Assembly: GCF_000686945.1 (NCBI RefSeq)
Contig: NZ_JMME01000012.1
Span: forward strand, 1 to 64,000
Direction: 5' to 3'
Length of the DNA stretch: 64,000 bases
DNA from: Selenomonas sp. AE3005
GTDB taxonomy: Bacteria; Bacillota; Negativicutes; Selenomonadales; Selenomonadaceae
The notes below the pieces were generated by a model. The model worked only from the letters and a program-made list of their open reading frames with translations. It was not told where the DNA came from and did not search any database. The position numbers and the translations under genes are program-made. Positions 41,717-50,586 of the stretch are shown piece by piece (positions within the stretch are counted from its first letter, which is position 1; each line of letters begins with the position of its first letter).

Positions 41717-42617
41717 GCTGGCCTTATGGCAGGCTGAATACATACAGAGCCGCTTGGAAGAGCAGTATCCGGGCCTTAAGGTGGAACTAAAGAAAATGAC
41801 CACCAAGGGGGATAAGATTCTCGACGCCCCCTTGGCCAAAATCGGCGGTAAGGGGCTCTTTACCAAGGAGCTCGAAATGGATATGCTCTCAGGCGGCATT
41901 GACCTGGCTGTACACAGCCTGAAGGATATGCCCACGGAACTGCCGGCAGGCTTGTGCCTGACGGCAGTGACCAAACGCTTTGACCCCGGTGACGCAGTGG
42001 TTAGCCCCGAGTTTAAAACCCTGGAGAATTTACCTCAGGGAGCAAAAGTAGGAACTTCCAGTCTGCGCCGAAAGGCGCAGCTTTTGCATGTTCGGCCGGA
42101 TTTAAATATCTGTGATTTACGGGGCAATGTGAATACGCGTCTGGCCAAACTGGAAAGTGAAAACTTTGCGGCCATCATTTTAGCAGTAGCCGGTCTGAAA
42201 CGCTTGGGCTTTGGCGACCGCATTACCGAGGTGCTGCCACGGGCAATGGTTCTGCCGGCTGTCGGACAGGGCGCATTGGCCATTGAAACCCGGGAAGACG
42301 ATACGGATATGCGGGAATTGCTGGCCTTCCTCAATGACGAGGCTACAGTGCAGTGCACCCGGGCAGAACGCGCCTTTTTAGGCCGGGTTGAAGGCGGTTG
42401 TCAGGTGCCGGTAGGAGTTTATGCTGTGCCTGACACCCAGCCGGAGCATATCGTCGTGGAGGCTGTGATTGCCTCGCTGGACGGCCAGCGGCTCTACCGT
42501 GATAAAATCAGCGGCAAGGCCTGTGAGGCTGAGGCCTTAGGCGTGGAACTGGCAGAAAAACTGCTGGCAGCTGGCGGCGAGGAAATTTTACAGGAAATCG
42601 GTTTATTGCAGAACTAA
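41676..42617 (+). CDS. hemC: Hydroxymethylbilane synthase (porphobilinogen deaminase)
   Basis: A 313-aa enzyme joining four porphobilinogen molecules. The GTG start inside hemA has GGAGAG upstream. Motifs are IGTRSSKLALWQAEYI, GKGLFTKELEMDML, AVHSLKDMPTELP, GTSSLRRKAQLL, LRGNVNTRLAKLE and EGGCQVPVGVYA, whose Cys carries the dipyrromethane cofactor. Length is typical. It is third in the operon. Confidence 0.97.
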   Translation: MKKDTIVIGTRSSKLALWQAEYIQSRLEEQYPGLKVELKKMTTKGDKILDAPLAKIGGKGLFTKELEMDMLSGGIDLAVHSLKDMPTELPAGLCLTAVTKRFDPGDAVVSPEFKTLENLPQGAKVGTSSLRRKAQLLHVRPDLNICDLRGNVNTRLAKLESENFAAIILAVAGLKRLGFGDRITEVLPRAMVLPAVGQGALAIETREDDTDMRELLAFLNDEATVQCTRAERAFLGRVEGGCQVPVGVYAVPDTQPEHIVVEAVIASLDGQRLYRDKISGKACEAEALGVELAEKLLAAGGEEILQEIGLLQN

Positions 42618-42637
42618 TAGAAAAGGGATGACAATAT

Positions 42638-44146
42638 ATGGCAGGAATGGTTTATTTAGTAGGCGCAGGCCCGGGAGATTACCGGCTCATCAGCTTGAAG
42701 GCTGTGGATTGCCTGAAAATGGCGGACGTAGTTGTTTATGACCGTCTGGCTGATGACCGCATTTTGCGCTGGGCGCCGGCTGAGGCTGAGTACATCTATG
42801 TGGGCAAAGCCTCCAGCAATCACACCATGAAACAGGAAGATATCAACCAGCTCCTGGTGGATAAAGCCAAAGAGGGCAAGTGCGTGGTACGCCTTAAGGG
42901 CGGCGACCCCTTTGTGTTTGGACGCGGCGGCGAAGAAGGACTGCTCCTGCGGCAAAACAATCTGCCCTTTGAAATCGTGCCGGGTATAACCTCGGCAATT
43001 TCTGTTCCTGCCTATGCCGGCATACCTGTAACCCACCGGGCGGTAGCTACTTCTTTTGCCGTGGTGACAGGTCATGAGGACCCGACCAAAGGGGAAAGCA
43101 ATATGCGCTGGGAACACCTCGCTATGGGTGTGGATACGCTCGTGTTCCTGATGGGCGTGGCCAATCTGCCGCATATCACGAGCAAGCTGATGGAGAACGG
43201 CCGCAGTGCCGATACACCGGCGGCCGTAATCCGCTGGGGTACTAAGCCGGAACAGCGCACGTTGATTACCACGGTGGGCAAGGCAGCCGAAGATGTAGCG
43301 AAAAACGGTATTAAACCGCCGGCTATCTTTATCGTCGGCGAAGTCGTGAAACTGCGTGACAGTCTGCAGTGGTTTGATAATCTCGCCCAGCGTCCCCTGT
43401 TCGGCAAGCGGATTCTCGTGACGAGAGCGCGCAGCCAGGCCTCAAAACTTACGGCTAAGCTGGAAAATCTGGGGGCCGAGGTAATCGAAGTGCCGGCTAT
43501 TACCATAACTGACCCTGTTGATTTGTATGCGGCGCTTGACCAGGCCATCGGCCAGCTGCAGGATTATCACTGGGTGATGTTCACCAGTGCCAATGGCGTA
43601 AAACATTTCTTTGCACGTCTGTTGCAGGCTGGCAAGGACGCCCGTGCCCTGGGGTATGCCAAAATAGCCGCCATCGGTTCGGCTACGGCGGCCGAGCTGA
43701 AAAAATACGGACTGGTTGCTGATGTTGTTCCCGGGGAATACCGCGCTGAAGGCATTATCGAGGCTATGAAGGGCAAGCTGCCGCCGCATGCGAAAATTCT
43801 TTTACCCAGAGCCGAGGAGGCCCGGGAAATTTTGCCGGAAAAACTTCGGGAAATGGGCGCCGAGGTGGATGTAGTTTCTGCCTATCGCACTGTGTGCGCG
43901 GCTGCCGATGGCGAGGCCTTGACGTCAGAACTTAACGAAGGGCGCATTGATATGGTGACGTTCACGAGTTCGTCCACAGTCAAAAATCTCGTAAATATTA
44001 TCGGTTCGGCAGATTTGCTGAACGGTGTAAAAACGGCCTGCATTGGCCCTGTTACGGCTGATACTGCTAAATCCCTGGGTATTGAGCCGGATATTATTGC
44101 CAAAGAATATACCATTGATGGTCTGGTGGAGGCCATCTGCAAATAA
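42638..44146 (+). CDS. cobA-hemD: Fused uroporphyrinogen-III C-methyltransferase and uroporphyrinogen-III synthase
   Basis: A 502-aa bifunctional fusion. The N-terminal half (about 1-245) is a SAM-dependent [59 protein letters not shown], and MGVANLP. The C-terminal half (about 250-500) is Hem[28 protein letters not shown], and [13 protein letters not shown]. HemD closes the ring to uroporphyrinogen III and SUMT methylates it to precorrin-2, so this one chain makes and diverts the branch-point intermediate. Such fusions are common in clostridia and Negativicutes. Confidence 0.96.
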   Translation: MAGMVYLVGAGPGDYRLISLKAVDCLKMADVVVYDRLADDRILRWAPAEAEYIYVGKASSNHTMKQEDINQLLVDKAKEGKCVVRLKGGDPFVFGRGGEEGLLLRQNNLPFEIVPGITSAISVPAYAGIPVTHRAVATSFAVVTGHEDPTKGESNMRWEHLAMGVDTLVFLMGVANLPHITSKLMENGRSADTPAAVIRWGTKPEQRTLITTVGKAAEDVAKNGIKPPAIFIVGEVVKLRDSLQWFDNLAQRPLFGKRILVTRARSQASKLTAKLENLGAEVIEVPAITITDPVDLYAALDQAIGQLQDYHWVMFTSANGVKHFFARLLQAGKDARALGYAKIAAIGSATAAELKKYGLVADVVPGEYRAEGIIEAMKGKLPPHAKILLPRAEEAREILPEKLREMGAEVDVVSAYRTVCAAADGEALTSELNEGRIDMVTFTSSSTVKNLVNIIGSADLLNGVKTACIGPVTADTAKSLGIEPDIIAKEYTIDGLVEAICK

Positions 44147-44163
44147 TAGGAGATGTTATAGCC

Positions 44164-45144
44164 ATGTATGAACAGAAACTCCGTCCGCGCCGTATGCGTA
44201 TCAGCCCGGCCATGCGTGCCATGGTCAGGGAAACCAGCCTGTCGGTGAAGGACTTCGTCTATCCGCTGTTTGTCGTGCCAGGTGAGGGCGTCCGCGAGGA
44301 AATTCCCTCAATGCCGGGCTGTTTCCATCTGTCTGTGGATGAGGCCGTCAAGACGGCAAAGGAATGCTGGGAACTGGGCATTCCGTCCGTGGAAGTTTTC
44401 GGCATTCCCGAATACAAGGACGCTGATGGCAGCAGTGCCTGGGATATGACAAGCCCTGTACAGCGCGCCATTAAAGCCATCAAGGCTGAAGTGCCGGAAC
44501 TCATGATTGTCGGTGACGTCTGCATGTGCGAATACACCGACCACGGCCACTGCGGCCATCTCGAAGGCCATTATGTGGACAATGACAAGACGCTGAAACT
44601 TTTGCAGAAGGTGGCCGTGTCGCAGGCACAGTGCGGTGTGGATATCATCGCGCCGTCTGATATGATGGACGGCCGTGTGGCGGCTATCCGCGAGGCTTTG
44701 GATGAAAATGGATTCCAGAATGTCTCCATTATGAGCTATGCAGTCAAATACGCCTCAGGCTACTATGGGCCTTTCCGTGATGCCGCTGACAGCGCACCGG
44801 CCTTCGGTGACCGCCGTCAGTATCAGATGGATCCGGCTAATGCCCACGAGGCTATCAAAGAAGTGGACCTCGATATTGCCGAAGGTGCGGATATCATCAT
44901 GGTAAAACCGGCACTGGCTTATTTGGATATTGTGCGTCAGGTGCGTGACCATATTCATCATCCGGTGGCTGTTTACAACGTCAGCGGTGAATATGCGATG
45001 GTCAAAGCGGCTGCGAAAAACGGCTGGATTGATGAAAAGCGCATTGTCATGGAAACGCTGCTGTCCATGAAACGTGCCGGGGCAGATATCATCATCACTT
45101 ACCATGCTATGGACGTGGCCCGTTGGCTGAAGGAGGAGAACTGA
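44164..45144 (+). CDS. hemB: Delta-aminolevulinic acid dehydratase (porphobilinogen synthase)
   Basis: A 326-aa enzyme joining two 5-aminolevulinate molecules. Family motifs are [17 protein letters not shown] near the start, LFVVPGEG, the Cys-rich zinc site [30 protein letters not shown], the Schiff-base lysine regions [16 protein letters not shown] and [12 protein letters not shown], and [13 protein letters not shown]. The three cysteines mark the zinc-dependent type. GGAGAT lies upstream. Its stop shares one base with the hemL start. Confidence 0.97.
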   Translation: MYEQKLRPRRMRISPAMRAMVRETSLSVKDFVYPLFVVPGEGVREEIPSMPGCFHLSVDEAVKTAKECWELGIPSVEVFGIPEYKDADGSSAWDMTSPVQRAIKAIKAEVPELMIVGDVCMCEYTDHGHCGHLEGHYVDNDKTLKLLQKVAVSQAQCGVDIIAPSDMMDGRVAAIREALDENGFQNVSIMSYAVKYASGYYGPFRDAADSAPAFGDRRQYQMDPANAHEAIKEVDLDIAEGADIIMVKPALAYLDIVRQVRDHIHHPVAVYNVSGEYAMVKAAAKNGWIDEKRIVMETLLSMKRAGADIIITYHAMDVARWLKEEN

Positions 45145-46463
45145 TGCTGAATCTTGCAAAATCCGCCGCTGCCTTTGCTGAGGCCAAAGAACTTATGCCC
45201 GGCGGGGTCAACAGCCCCGTGCGTTCCTATAAGAGCGTGGACTGCAATCCGCCGTTTATCGACCATGCTTTAGGCGATAAGATTTATGATATTGACGGCA
45301 ATGAATACATTGACTATGTTGGTTCCTGGGGGCCGATGGTCGTGGGACACGCTCATCCGAAAGTTGTAAAAGCTCTGCAGGAGGCAGCAACCCGTGGCAC
45401 CAGCTACGGCGCACCGACCTGCATTGAATCGGAACTGGCCAAGCTCGTGATGGAGGTTTATCCGTCCATCGAAACCATCCGCATGGTCAACTCCGGCACC
45501 GAGGCCACTATGAGTGCCTTGCGTCTGGCCCGTGGCTATACGGGCCGGGAAAAGATTGTCAAATTCATCGGCTGCTACCACGGTCACAGCGACAGCCTGC
45601 TCGTCAATGCCGGTTCCGGTATGGCCACCTTCGGCGTGCCGAGTTCGCCGGGCGTGACGAAGGGCACGGCACAGGATACGATTTCCGTACCCTACAATGA
45701 CGAAGAGGCCATTACGAAAGTGATGGAAGAAGTCGGAGACGAAGTGGCTGCGGTCATCGTGGAGCCGGTGGCTGGCAACATGGGGCTCGTTCTGCCAAAA
45801 CAGGGCTATCTTAGAAAACTCCGTGACCTTACGGAAAAACACGGTGCGCTGTTGATTTTTGATGAGGTTATGTGCGGTTTCCGCGCGTCCCTGGGCGGCG
45901 CACAGGCAGCCTATGGCATTACGCCGGATTTGACCTGCCTGGGCAAAATAATCGGCGGCGGCCTGCCTGTAGCTGCTTATGGCGGCCGCAAGGATATCAT
46001 GGCGCAGGTGTCACCGTCCGGCCCGGTATATCAGGCTGGCACGCTTTCTGGCAATCCGCTGGCCATGACGGCAGGACTCGCTACGCTGCAGATAATCACC
46101 GCTGAACCGGAAGAAGGTAAAGCTGATTACAGCCGTGAACTGACCTTAAAAACGAAGAAACTGCTCCTCGGCTGGCAGGAAAAAGCCAAAGCCGCAGGCG
46201 TGGCCATTCAGGCCCATCAGGCTGGCTCCATGTTCGGTATCTTCTTCAGTGAAAAAGATGTACTGAACTACGAGGACTCCTGCAATGCCGACCAGGAAAA
46301 ATTCAAGGTCTGGTTCAAGACCATGCTCGAACAGGGCATTTACCTTGCCCCGTCCCAGTTTGAAACCCTCTTTATGAGCGGTGCCCATACGGACGAGGAT
46401 ATAGACAGAACCATTGCAGCGGCAGAAAAAGCATTTGCAGCTGTAGCGGCTATGGGAAAATAA
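45144..46463 (+). CDS. hemL: Glutamate-1-semialdehyde 2,1-aminomutase
   Basis: A 439-aa PLP enzyme that converts glutamate-1-semialdehyde to 5-aminolevulinate, completing the C5 route begun by hemA. The ATG at 45144 follows AGGAGGAG. Motifs are [41 protein letters not shown] (shown in two parts: [11 protein letters not shown] and [11 protein letters not shown]), [18 protein letters not shown] and the PLP lysine in [13 protein letters not shown]. It is last in the tetrapyrrole operon. A terminator follows. Confidence 0.97.
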   Translation: MLNLAKSAAAFAEAKELMPGGVNSPVRSYKSVDCNPPFIDHALGDKIYDIDGNEYIDYVGSWGPMVVGHAHPKVVKALQEAATRGTSYGAPTCIESELAKLVMEVYPSIETIRMVNSGTEATMSALRLARGYTGREKIVKFIGCYHGHSDSLLVNAGSGMATFGVPSSPGVTKGTAQDTISVPYNDEEAITKVMEEVGDEVAAVIVEPVAGNMGLVLPKQGYLRKLRDLTEKHGALLIFDEVMCGFRASLGGAQAAYGITPDLTCLGKIIGGGLPVAAYGGRKDIMAQVSPSGPVYQAGTLSGNPLAMTAGLATLQIITAEPEEGKADYSRELTLKTKKLLLGWQEKAKAAGVAIQAHQAGSMFGIFFSEKDVLNYEDSCNADQEKFKVWFKTMLEQGIYLAPSQFETLFMSGAHTDEDIDRTIAAAEKAFAAVAAMGK

Positions 46464-46469
46464 AATATG

Positions 46470-46506
46470 ATAAGGAAGGTCTGTTGGTCAGGCCTTCTTT
46501 TTTATG
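46470..46506 (+). terminator. Intrinsic terminator of the tetrapyrrole operon
   Basis: AAGGAAGGTCTG pairs with a CAGGCCTTCTTT arm (one G-T) and runs into Ts. Confidence 0.82.
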
Positions 46507-46654
46507 GGGAAGAAAATGTATAAGATGAAAAATCAAAATAGTTTGAAATTTAATGGTGGTATTGTATAATATAAAGTAGATGGGCTGTCAGGCTGAATTA
46601 GAATAGCGTGACAGGATATGTAAAGGAGGACATTAAAACGGAGGAGGGTAAATC

Positions 46655-47059
46655 ATGAGGTCGTATGCAGCGAAGTTGTTTGCGTTCTTAGTTCTAGTCT
46701 TGCTCTGCACGGCGTTAATGCCGTCGGCGGCTCAGGCAAGGCCGGTTATCAAGTTCACCATTGAGCATGTCTATATGCATCAGGCAGGCGAGGTGGAAGT
46801 TGTCGGCTACTTTGAAAACAGCGGCGATCAGGGGGCTTATGTCAAGTGGACGGACATTGACCTTAAACTGATTGCTGACAACGGCCAACTGATGTGGGCA
46901 GATACCGGCATTCGCCACTATGTGAACGATATCTTTGTTCCTGCCAATGAATATGTAGCATACACCTGCTACATTCAGAATCCGGATATCCCCGAATACC
47001 ACGGCAAATATCGTCACCGCTGGCATACCAGTACACATTGGGAAAAGGCGGCAGGCTGA
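46655..47059 (+). CDS. Secreted hypothetical protein, 134 aa
   Basis: A signal peptide (MRSYAAKLFAFLVLVLLC, cleavage near AQA-RP at about 28) is followed by about 105 residues predicted as a beta-rich periplasmic domain (VEVVGYFENSGDQGAYVKWT, then NEYVAYTCYIQNPDIPEY). The pattern of a negotiable-length strand set with a polar loop is reminiscent of small immunoglobulin-like folds, but no family is recognised. GAGGAGGG lies before the start. First of three exported unknowns in a row. Confidence 0.7.
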   Translation: MRSYAAKLFAFLVLVLLCTALMPSAAQARPVIKFTIEHVYMHQAGEVEVVGYFENSGDQGAYVKWTDIDLKLIADNGQLMWADTGIRHYVNDIFVPANEYVAYTCYIQNPDIPEYHGKYRHRWHTSTHWEKAAG

Positions 47060-47083
47060 GTCAGTAGCAGGAGGTGGCTGCAA

Positions 47084-47959
47084 ATGTACATAAATAAATT
47101 AAGACACAGGACGTTGCGGTCTGTGCTGGTAATAGGAGCGGCAACGTGTTTCCTCAGTGGCGCCGTGGATACGGAATCTGCTATGGCGGCCGCAAATACT
47201 GCTATGGCGCAGACACGCAATGCGGCGGTCAGTGAGTACAGTATTCAGCCCATTGCCGGAACCTGGCGCGAGGCAGGCGCGGCTGACGCACGTACCCTGG
47301 TTATCTATGCCGATGGCAGTTATGAAATGACCTGCAAAGAGCGCAAAGCCTTTGGCAAAGTAAAGGTAACGGCGGAAGAACATCCGGACGGTTCCAAATC
47401 ATATTGGTATTCGTTTTTGGAAAGCGGCGGTGTAGTTCTTGAGGATAAGAACACAGCCTCGCCCTGGTATTCAGCGTACACGAGTGCTAATGAACAATGG
47501 GCGGCCTTTGCCAAAGATAACAAAGCGGCGGTTCAGACAGACCTTTTCTCAGGGCATGATGGTGCCATGCATTTTGTGCGCTATGCTGAAAATGGCTATG
47601 CCGGAACAGGTCTGGGTATCAAGGCGGATGATTATGTTGGTATCTGGAGTTGTGGACGCTGCAATGCTGTAATCAGCCGGGAAGGTGACGGCTATCGGGT
47701 AGAAATTCAGTGGGCCAGCAGTGCGGCCGAGGGCAGCCGCTGGGTTTATCACTGCACCTATGATAATTATGCGGCGATTCTTTTCAGCAACGGCAATGGC
47801 ACACGTACGGACTATGTCTATTCGGAAGAAGGCGTGAGCAAGGATACCATGGCCTACAATGATGGGCGTGCTATCTTTGTACTGCGTGCGGGGAAAATGA
47901 TATGGCAGGACAAAAAGGAAAACACGGATAATGGTGTAGAGTTTATCAAACTACCCTGA
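47084..47959 (+). CDS. Secreted hypothetical protein, 291 aa
   Basis: An N-terminal signal or anchor (about 1-35, with possible cleavage near SAMAAA) precedes two similar-looking lipocalin-like halves: GTWREAGAADARTLVIYADGSY (given in parts: GTWREAG, LVIYADGSYEM) near residue 58, and DDYVGIWSCGRC near residue 185. Both open with a G-x-W start and continue as strands. A possible internal duplication is therefore suggested. AGGAGG precedes the ATG. No known family is recognised. Confidence 0.68.
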   Translation: MYINKLRHRTLRSVLVIGAATCFLSGAVDTESAMAAANTAMAQTRNAAVSEYSIQPIAGTWREAGAADARTLVIYADGSYEMTCKERKAFGKVKVTAEEHPDGSKSYWYSFLESGGVVLEDKNTASPWYSAYTSANEQWAAFAKDNKAAVQTDLFSGHDGAMHFVRYAENGYAGTGLGIKADDYVGIWSCGRCNAVISREGDGYRVEIQWASSAAEGSRWVYHCTYDNYAAILFSNGNGTRTDYVYSEEGVSKDTMAYNDGRAIFVLRAGKMIWQDKKENTDNGVEFIKLP

Positions 47960-48015
47960 TAAGCAGCTTTATGCCTGTGTGGCTGATGAAAAGCATTTCG
48001 TGGAGGTGCAGGGAG

Positions 48016-48804
48016 ATGATGGTGTTAAAGCGGCTTTATGTTCTGCTTTTGGCAGCATGGCTTTGTGCAGGTGTGGTATCAGCAGCCCCTCTGCAGGTGC
48101 AGGAGCAGCTGGATATTATGGCGCGGACGGCAAATGGTGAAAAAGGCTGGTTTGTCCAGCCAGCGCAGGATAAGGAATGGAACAAGTGGCATTACGCAGT
48201 GACTGATTTAAACCATGACGGCAATCTGGAGATATTGCTGGCGAAGGAAGGCAGTTTTGACGGAACACAAGAGCTGCGATGTGAAGAATTCAACGAAGGA
48301 AAATGGACGTGCCATGGGGGCATTCATTTGGTGGGCGGCTCGCATATGCCGGAAATTTTGACCGGTGAGGAAACGGGGCAATTCACTGTGTTGTATGATG
48401 CCCGGGAAAAGCGTTATGTCTATCTCTTTACCGAAACCATCATGCATGGCGAGTTCGAGGCCGTGCATACCCGTTATGCTGTTTGGCTGAATGGTGTTCT
48501 GCAGGTTGAGGAGCTGGGCTATTCGACCTGGCAGCTGTCCGGCTATGATGGCAGTGTCAAGCAGTATTATTACCTGCCCCGCTGGCGGACAGCTGAGACA
48601 GAAAGCGCGCAGAGAATCAGTGCAGACCGCTATGCACAGCTTGCCAGGGAGCGATTCCCGGACAGCGTCGAGCAGACGGCGCAAATCAAATGGATAAAAG
48701 CAGGGGCACTATGGTACGCGCTAAAAAGTGGCAAGGCATATAAGGAACTGAATGATTCCTTTAACGTATTTGCCCAAAGTACCGCGATGGAGGCAAAAAC
48801 TTAA
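48016..48804 (+). CDS. Secreted hypothetical protein with one EF-hand-like calcium loop, 262 aa
   Basis: The start at ATG 48016 follows TGGAGG; the open frame extends upstream. A signal peptide (cleavage near VSA-AP, about 24) is followed by AVTDLNHDGNLEILLA (about 60-75), a D-x-N-x-D-G-N-x-E loop like VCBS/FG-GAP or dockerin-type calcium sites. The rest is beta-rich with many aromatic residues. The third exported unknown in a row (gaps 24 and 56 bp), probably cotranscribed. Function unknown. Confidence 0.68.
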   Translation: MMVLKRLYVLLLAAWLCAGVVSAAPLQVQEQLDIMARTANGEKGWFVQPAQDKEWNKWHYAVTDLNHDGNLEILLAKEGSFDGTQELRCEEFNEGKWTCHGGIHLVGGSHMPEILTGEETGQFTVLYDAREKRYVYLFTETIMHGEFEAVHTRYAVWLNGVLQVEELGYSTWQLSGYDGSVKQYYYLPRWRTAETESAQRISADRYAQLARERFPDSVEQTAQIKWIKAGALWYALKSGKAYKELNDSFNVFAQSTAMEAKT

Positions 48805-48984
48805 CCTGGAAAATCTTAGGCAGCAGGACCAGCCCCTGGCAGGATAATATCTTGTTAGGGGCTGATTCAGGCAGTAAAAGCAAGGCAGAAATGACGGGGA
48901 AAATGCCTGCGCATTGTCCGATGAGCCTAAATAATCTAACAAATTGACATATGTCCTAATCTCTGCTATTCTGTTACCGTTATA
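48805..48984 (+). other. Gap before the guanine riboswitch
   Basis: It holds one hairpin CAGCCCCT/AGGGGCTG (about 48826-48862) without a T run, which may still end the upstream transcript. A promoter for the permease mRNA should lie near 48950-48975 (TTGACA at 48945 is a candidate -35). No gene seen. Confidence 0.4.
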
Positions 48985-49058
48985 TTCTTGTATAAGCCCA
49001 TTGATATGGAATGGGCGTTTCTACCAGGCAACCGTAAATTGTCATAGCCTACAAGAAG
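48985..49058 (+). promoter_or_regulatory. Purine riboswitch, guanine/hypoxanthine type
   Basis: The aptamer matches the purine class. P1 is TTCTTGTA/TACAAGAA, and the core begins TATAA. P2 is GCCCATT with AATGGGC and its loop GATATGG. J2/3 is GTTTCTACC, P3 follows with loop CCGTAAA, and J3/1 is GCCTA. The pyrimidine that pairs with ligand is C (the C before TA), which specifies guanine or hypoxanthine rather than adenine. It lies about 90 nt before an NCS2 purine permease. A T-rich segment (TTCTTTTTTCTTG near 49086) can pair with the 3' P1 strand and may form the switch. Confidence 0.92.
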
Positions 49059-49146
49059 AACGGAGCATTTATGGGTATAAAAGGCTTCTTTTTTCTTGAC
49101 GGCATCTATGATTGCCTGTTTAAGAAAGAGGAGGCTTTTATTTTTT

Positions 49147-50478
49147 ATGCAAGTGCAAGCAAGTCAGTCTTTCCTGGAGCGGTTCTTTAAACTCCGGGAA
49201 AAGGAAACCACGGTGAAAACAGAGGTCATCGCTGGTTTTACCACGTTTATCGCTTTGGCCTACATCATGTTCGTAAATCCGAACATTTTGGCCGACGCCG
49301 GTGTGCCCAAAGAGGCAGCTATTGCGTCCACTATTTGGATTGCGGCGCTCTCGACTATGATGATGGGCGTATTTGCTAACTATCCGGTGGCATTGGCTCC
49401 GGGTATGGGGTTAAATGCATTCTTTGCCTATTACGTCTGCGGCGTGCTGGGACTGCATTGGACGGTAGCGTTAGGTGCGGTATTCTTCTCTGGTTTGCTG
49501 TTTTTACTTTTGACTATCAGTCATGTACGGCAGGCGATTATCAACGCTGTGCCTCAGAATCTGCGCGTGGCAATTGGTGTGGGTATCGGCCTGTTTATCG
49601 CTTTTATTGGTTTGAAGGGCACAGGCCTCATTGTCAGTGACCCGGCCACGTTCATTACGCTTGGCCATGTGACGAAACCGGAAACGGCTATGTCCCTGTT
49701 TGGTCTGGTACTTACCGGTGTGCTGATGGCCCGCGATGTGCAGGGCTCTATCCTGATTGGTATCATCGCTACGACAATTTTGTCCATGGTGCTGGGTTAT
49801 TCCCCGGTGCCCCAGGGCTTTAATGATGTTATCAGCACCAGTCTGCCGCACATGGGAGAAACCTTTGGCAAGCTGGATATTATGGGTGCTTGGAACTACG
49901 GTATTCTCTCCATTATCTTCACCTTTACGGTGGTGGAACTGTTCGATAACATGGGTACGCTTATCGGTCTTACTGCTAAGGCCAAACTGGTGAAAAAAGA
50001 TGGCGAGATTGAGAACCTCGACAGAGCTTTGAACACTGACGCTGTCGGGACGATTTTCTCCGCTATCTTCGGTACTTCCACGGTAACTTCCTACATTGAA
50101 AGTGCTGCCGGTATCGCCGCCGGTGGTAAGACGGGCCTTACGGCAGTGACCGTGGCCGTGCTGTTCCTTATCTCCCTGCTCTTTGCACCGCTGATTGGCC
50201 TCGTGCCGGGATATGCCACGGCACCGCCGCTGATTCTTGTCGGTGCGCTGATGATGTCGGAAGTGGGCAAGGTAAACTTTGCCGACTTCACCGATGGCCT
50301 GCCGGCCTTCCTGACTATCATCATGATGCCGCTGACCTCGTCCATCGCCAACGGTTTTGCTTTCGGTTTCATCAGCTTTGCGTTCATGAAAACCCTCTCC
50401 GGCAAACCGAAGGAAGTAAGCCCCATTATGTGGCTCGTCAGCATTGCTTTTATGGTTAACCTGTTTATGCGTTCCTAA
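49147..50478 (+). CDS. NCS2-family guanine/hypoxanthine permease (AzgA-like)
   Basis: A 443-aa inner-membrane purine importer. The start MQVQASQSFLERFFKL follows GAGGAGG at 12 bp. The AzgA branch signatures are KTEVIAGFTTFIALAYIMFVNP (in two parts: KTEVIAGFTTF and LAYIMFVNP), AIASTIWIAALSTMMMG, PGMGLNAFFAYYVC, DNMGTLIGLT, FGTSTVTSYIESAAGIAAGG and FADFTDGLPAFLTIIMMPLT. About 12-14 helices are expected. A guanine riboswitch in its leader fits uptake that is shut off when guanine is plentiful. Confidence 0.94.
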   Translation: MQVQASQSFLERFFKLREKETTVKTEVIAGFTTFIALAYIMFVNPNILADAGVPKEAAIASTIWIAALSTMMMGVFANYPVALAPGMGLNAFFAYYVCGVLGLHWTVALGAVFFSGLLFLLLTISHVRQAIINAVPQNLRVAIGVGIGLFIAFIGLKGTGLIVSDPATFITLGHVTKPETAMSLFGLVLTGVLMARDVQGSILIGIIATTILSMVLGYSPVPQGFNDVISTSLPHMGETFGKLDIMGAWNYGILSIIFTFTVVELFDNMGTLIGLTAKAKLVKKDGEIENLDRALNTDAVGTIFSAIFGTSTVTSYIESAAGIAAGGKTGLTAVTVAVLFLISLLFAPLIGLVPGYATAPPLILVGALMMSEVGKVNFADFTDGLPAFLTIIMMPLTSSIANGFAFGFISFAFMKTLSGKPKEVSPIMWLVSIAFMVNLFMRS

Positions 50479-50490
50479 AAAAAAGAAACG

Positions 50491-50528
50491 AAAGCCTTCC
50501 TGAGAATATTCGGGAAGGCTTTTTGAGC
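50491..50528 (+). terminator. Intrinsic terminator of the purine permease
   Basis: AAAGCCTTCC pairs with GGGAAGGCTTT (slight offset), then T5. Confidence 0.88.
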
Positions 50529-50586
50529 TTTTTAGTGGTATATGTTACAATAACGATAAGCAAAAACTGGGGAAGGGGCAGACGTG

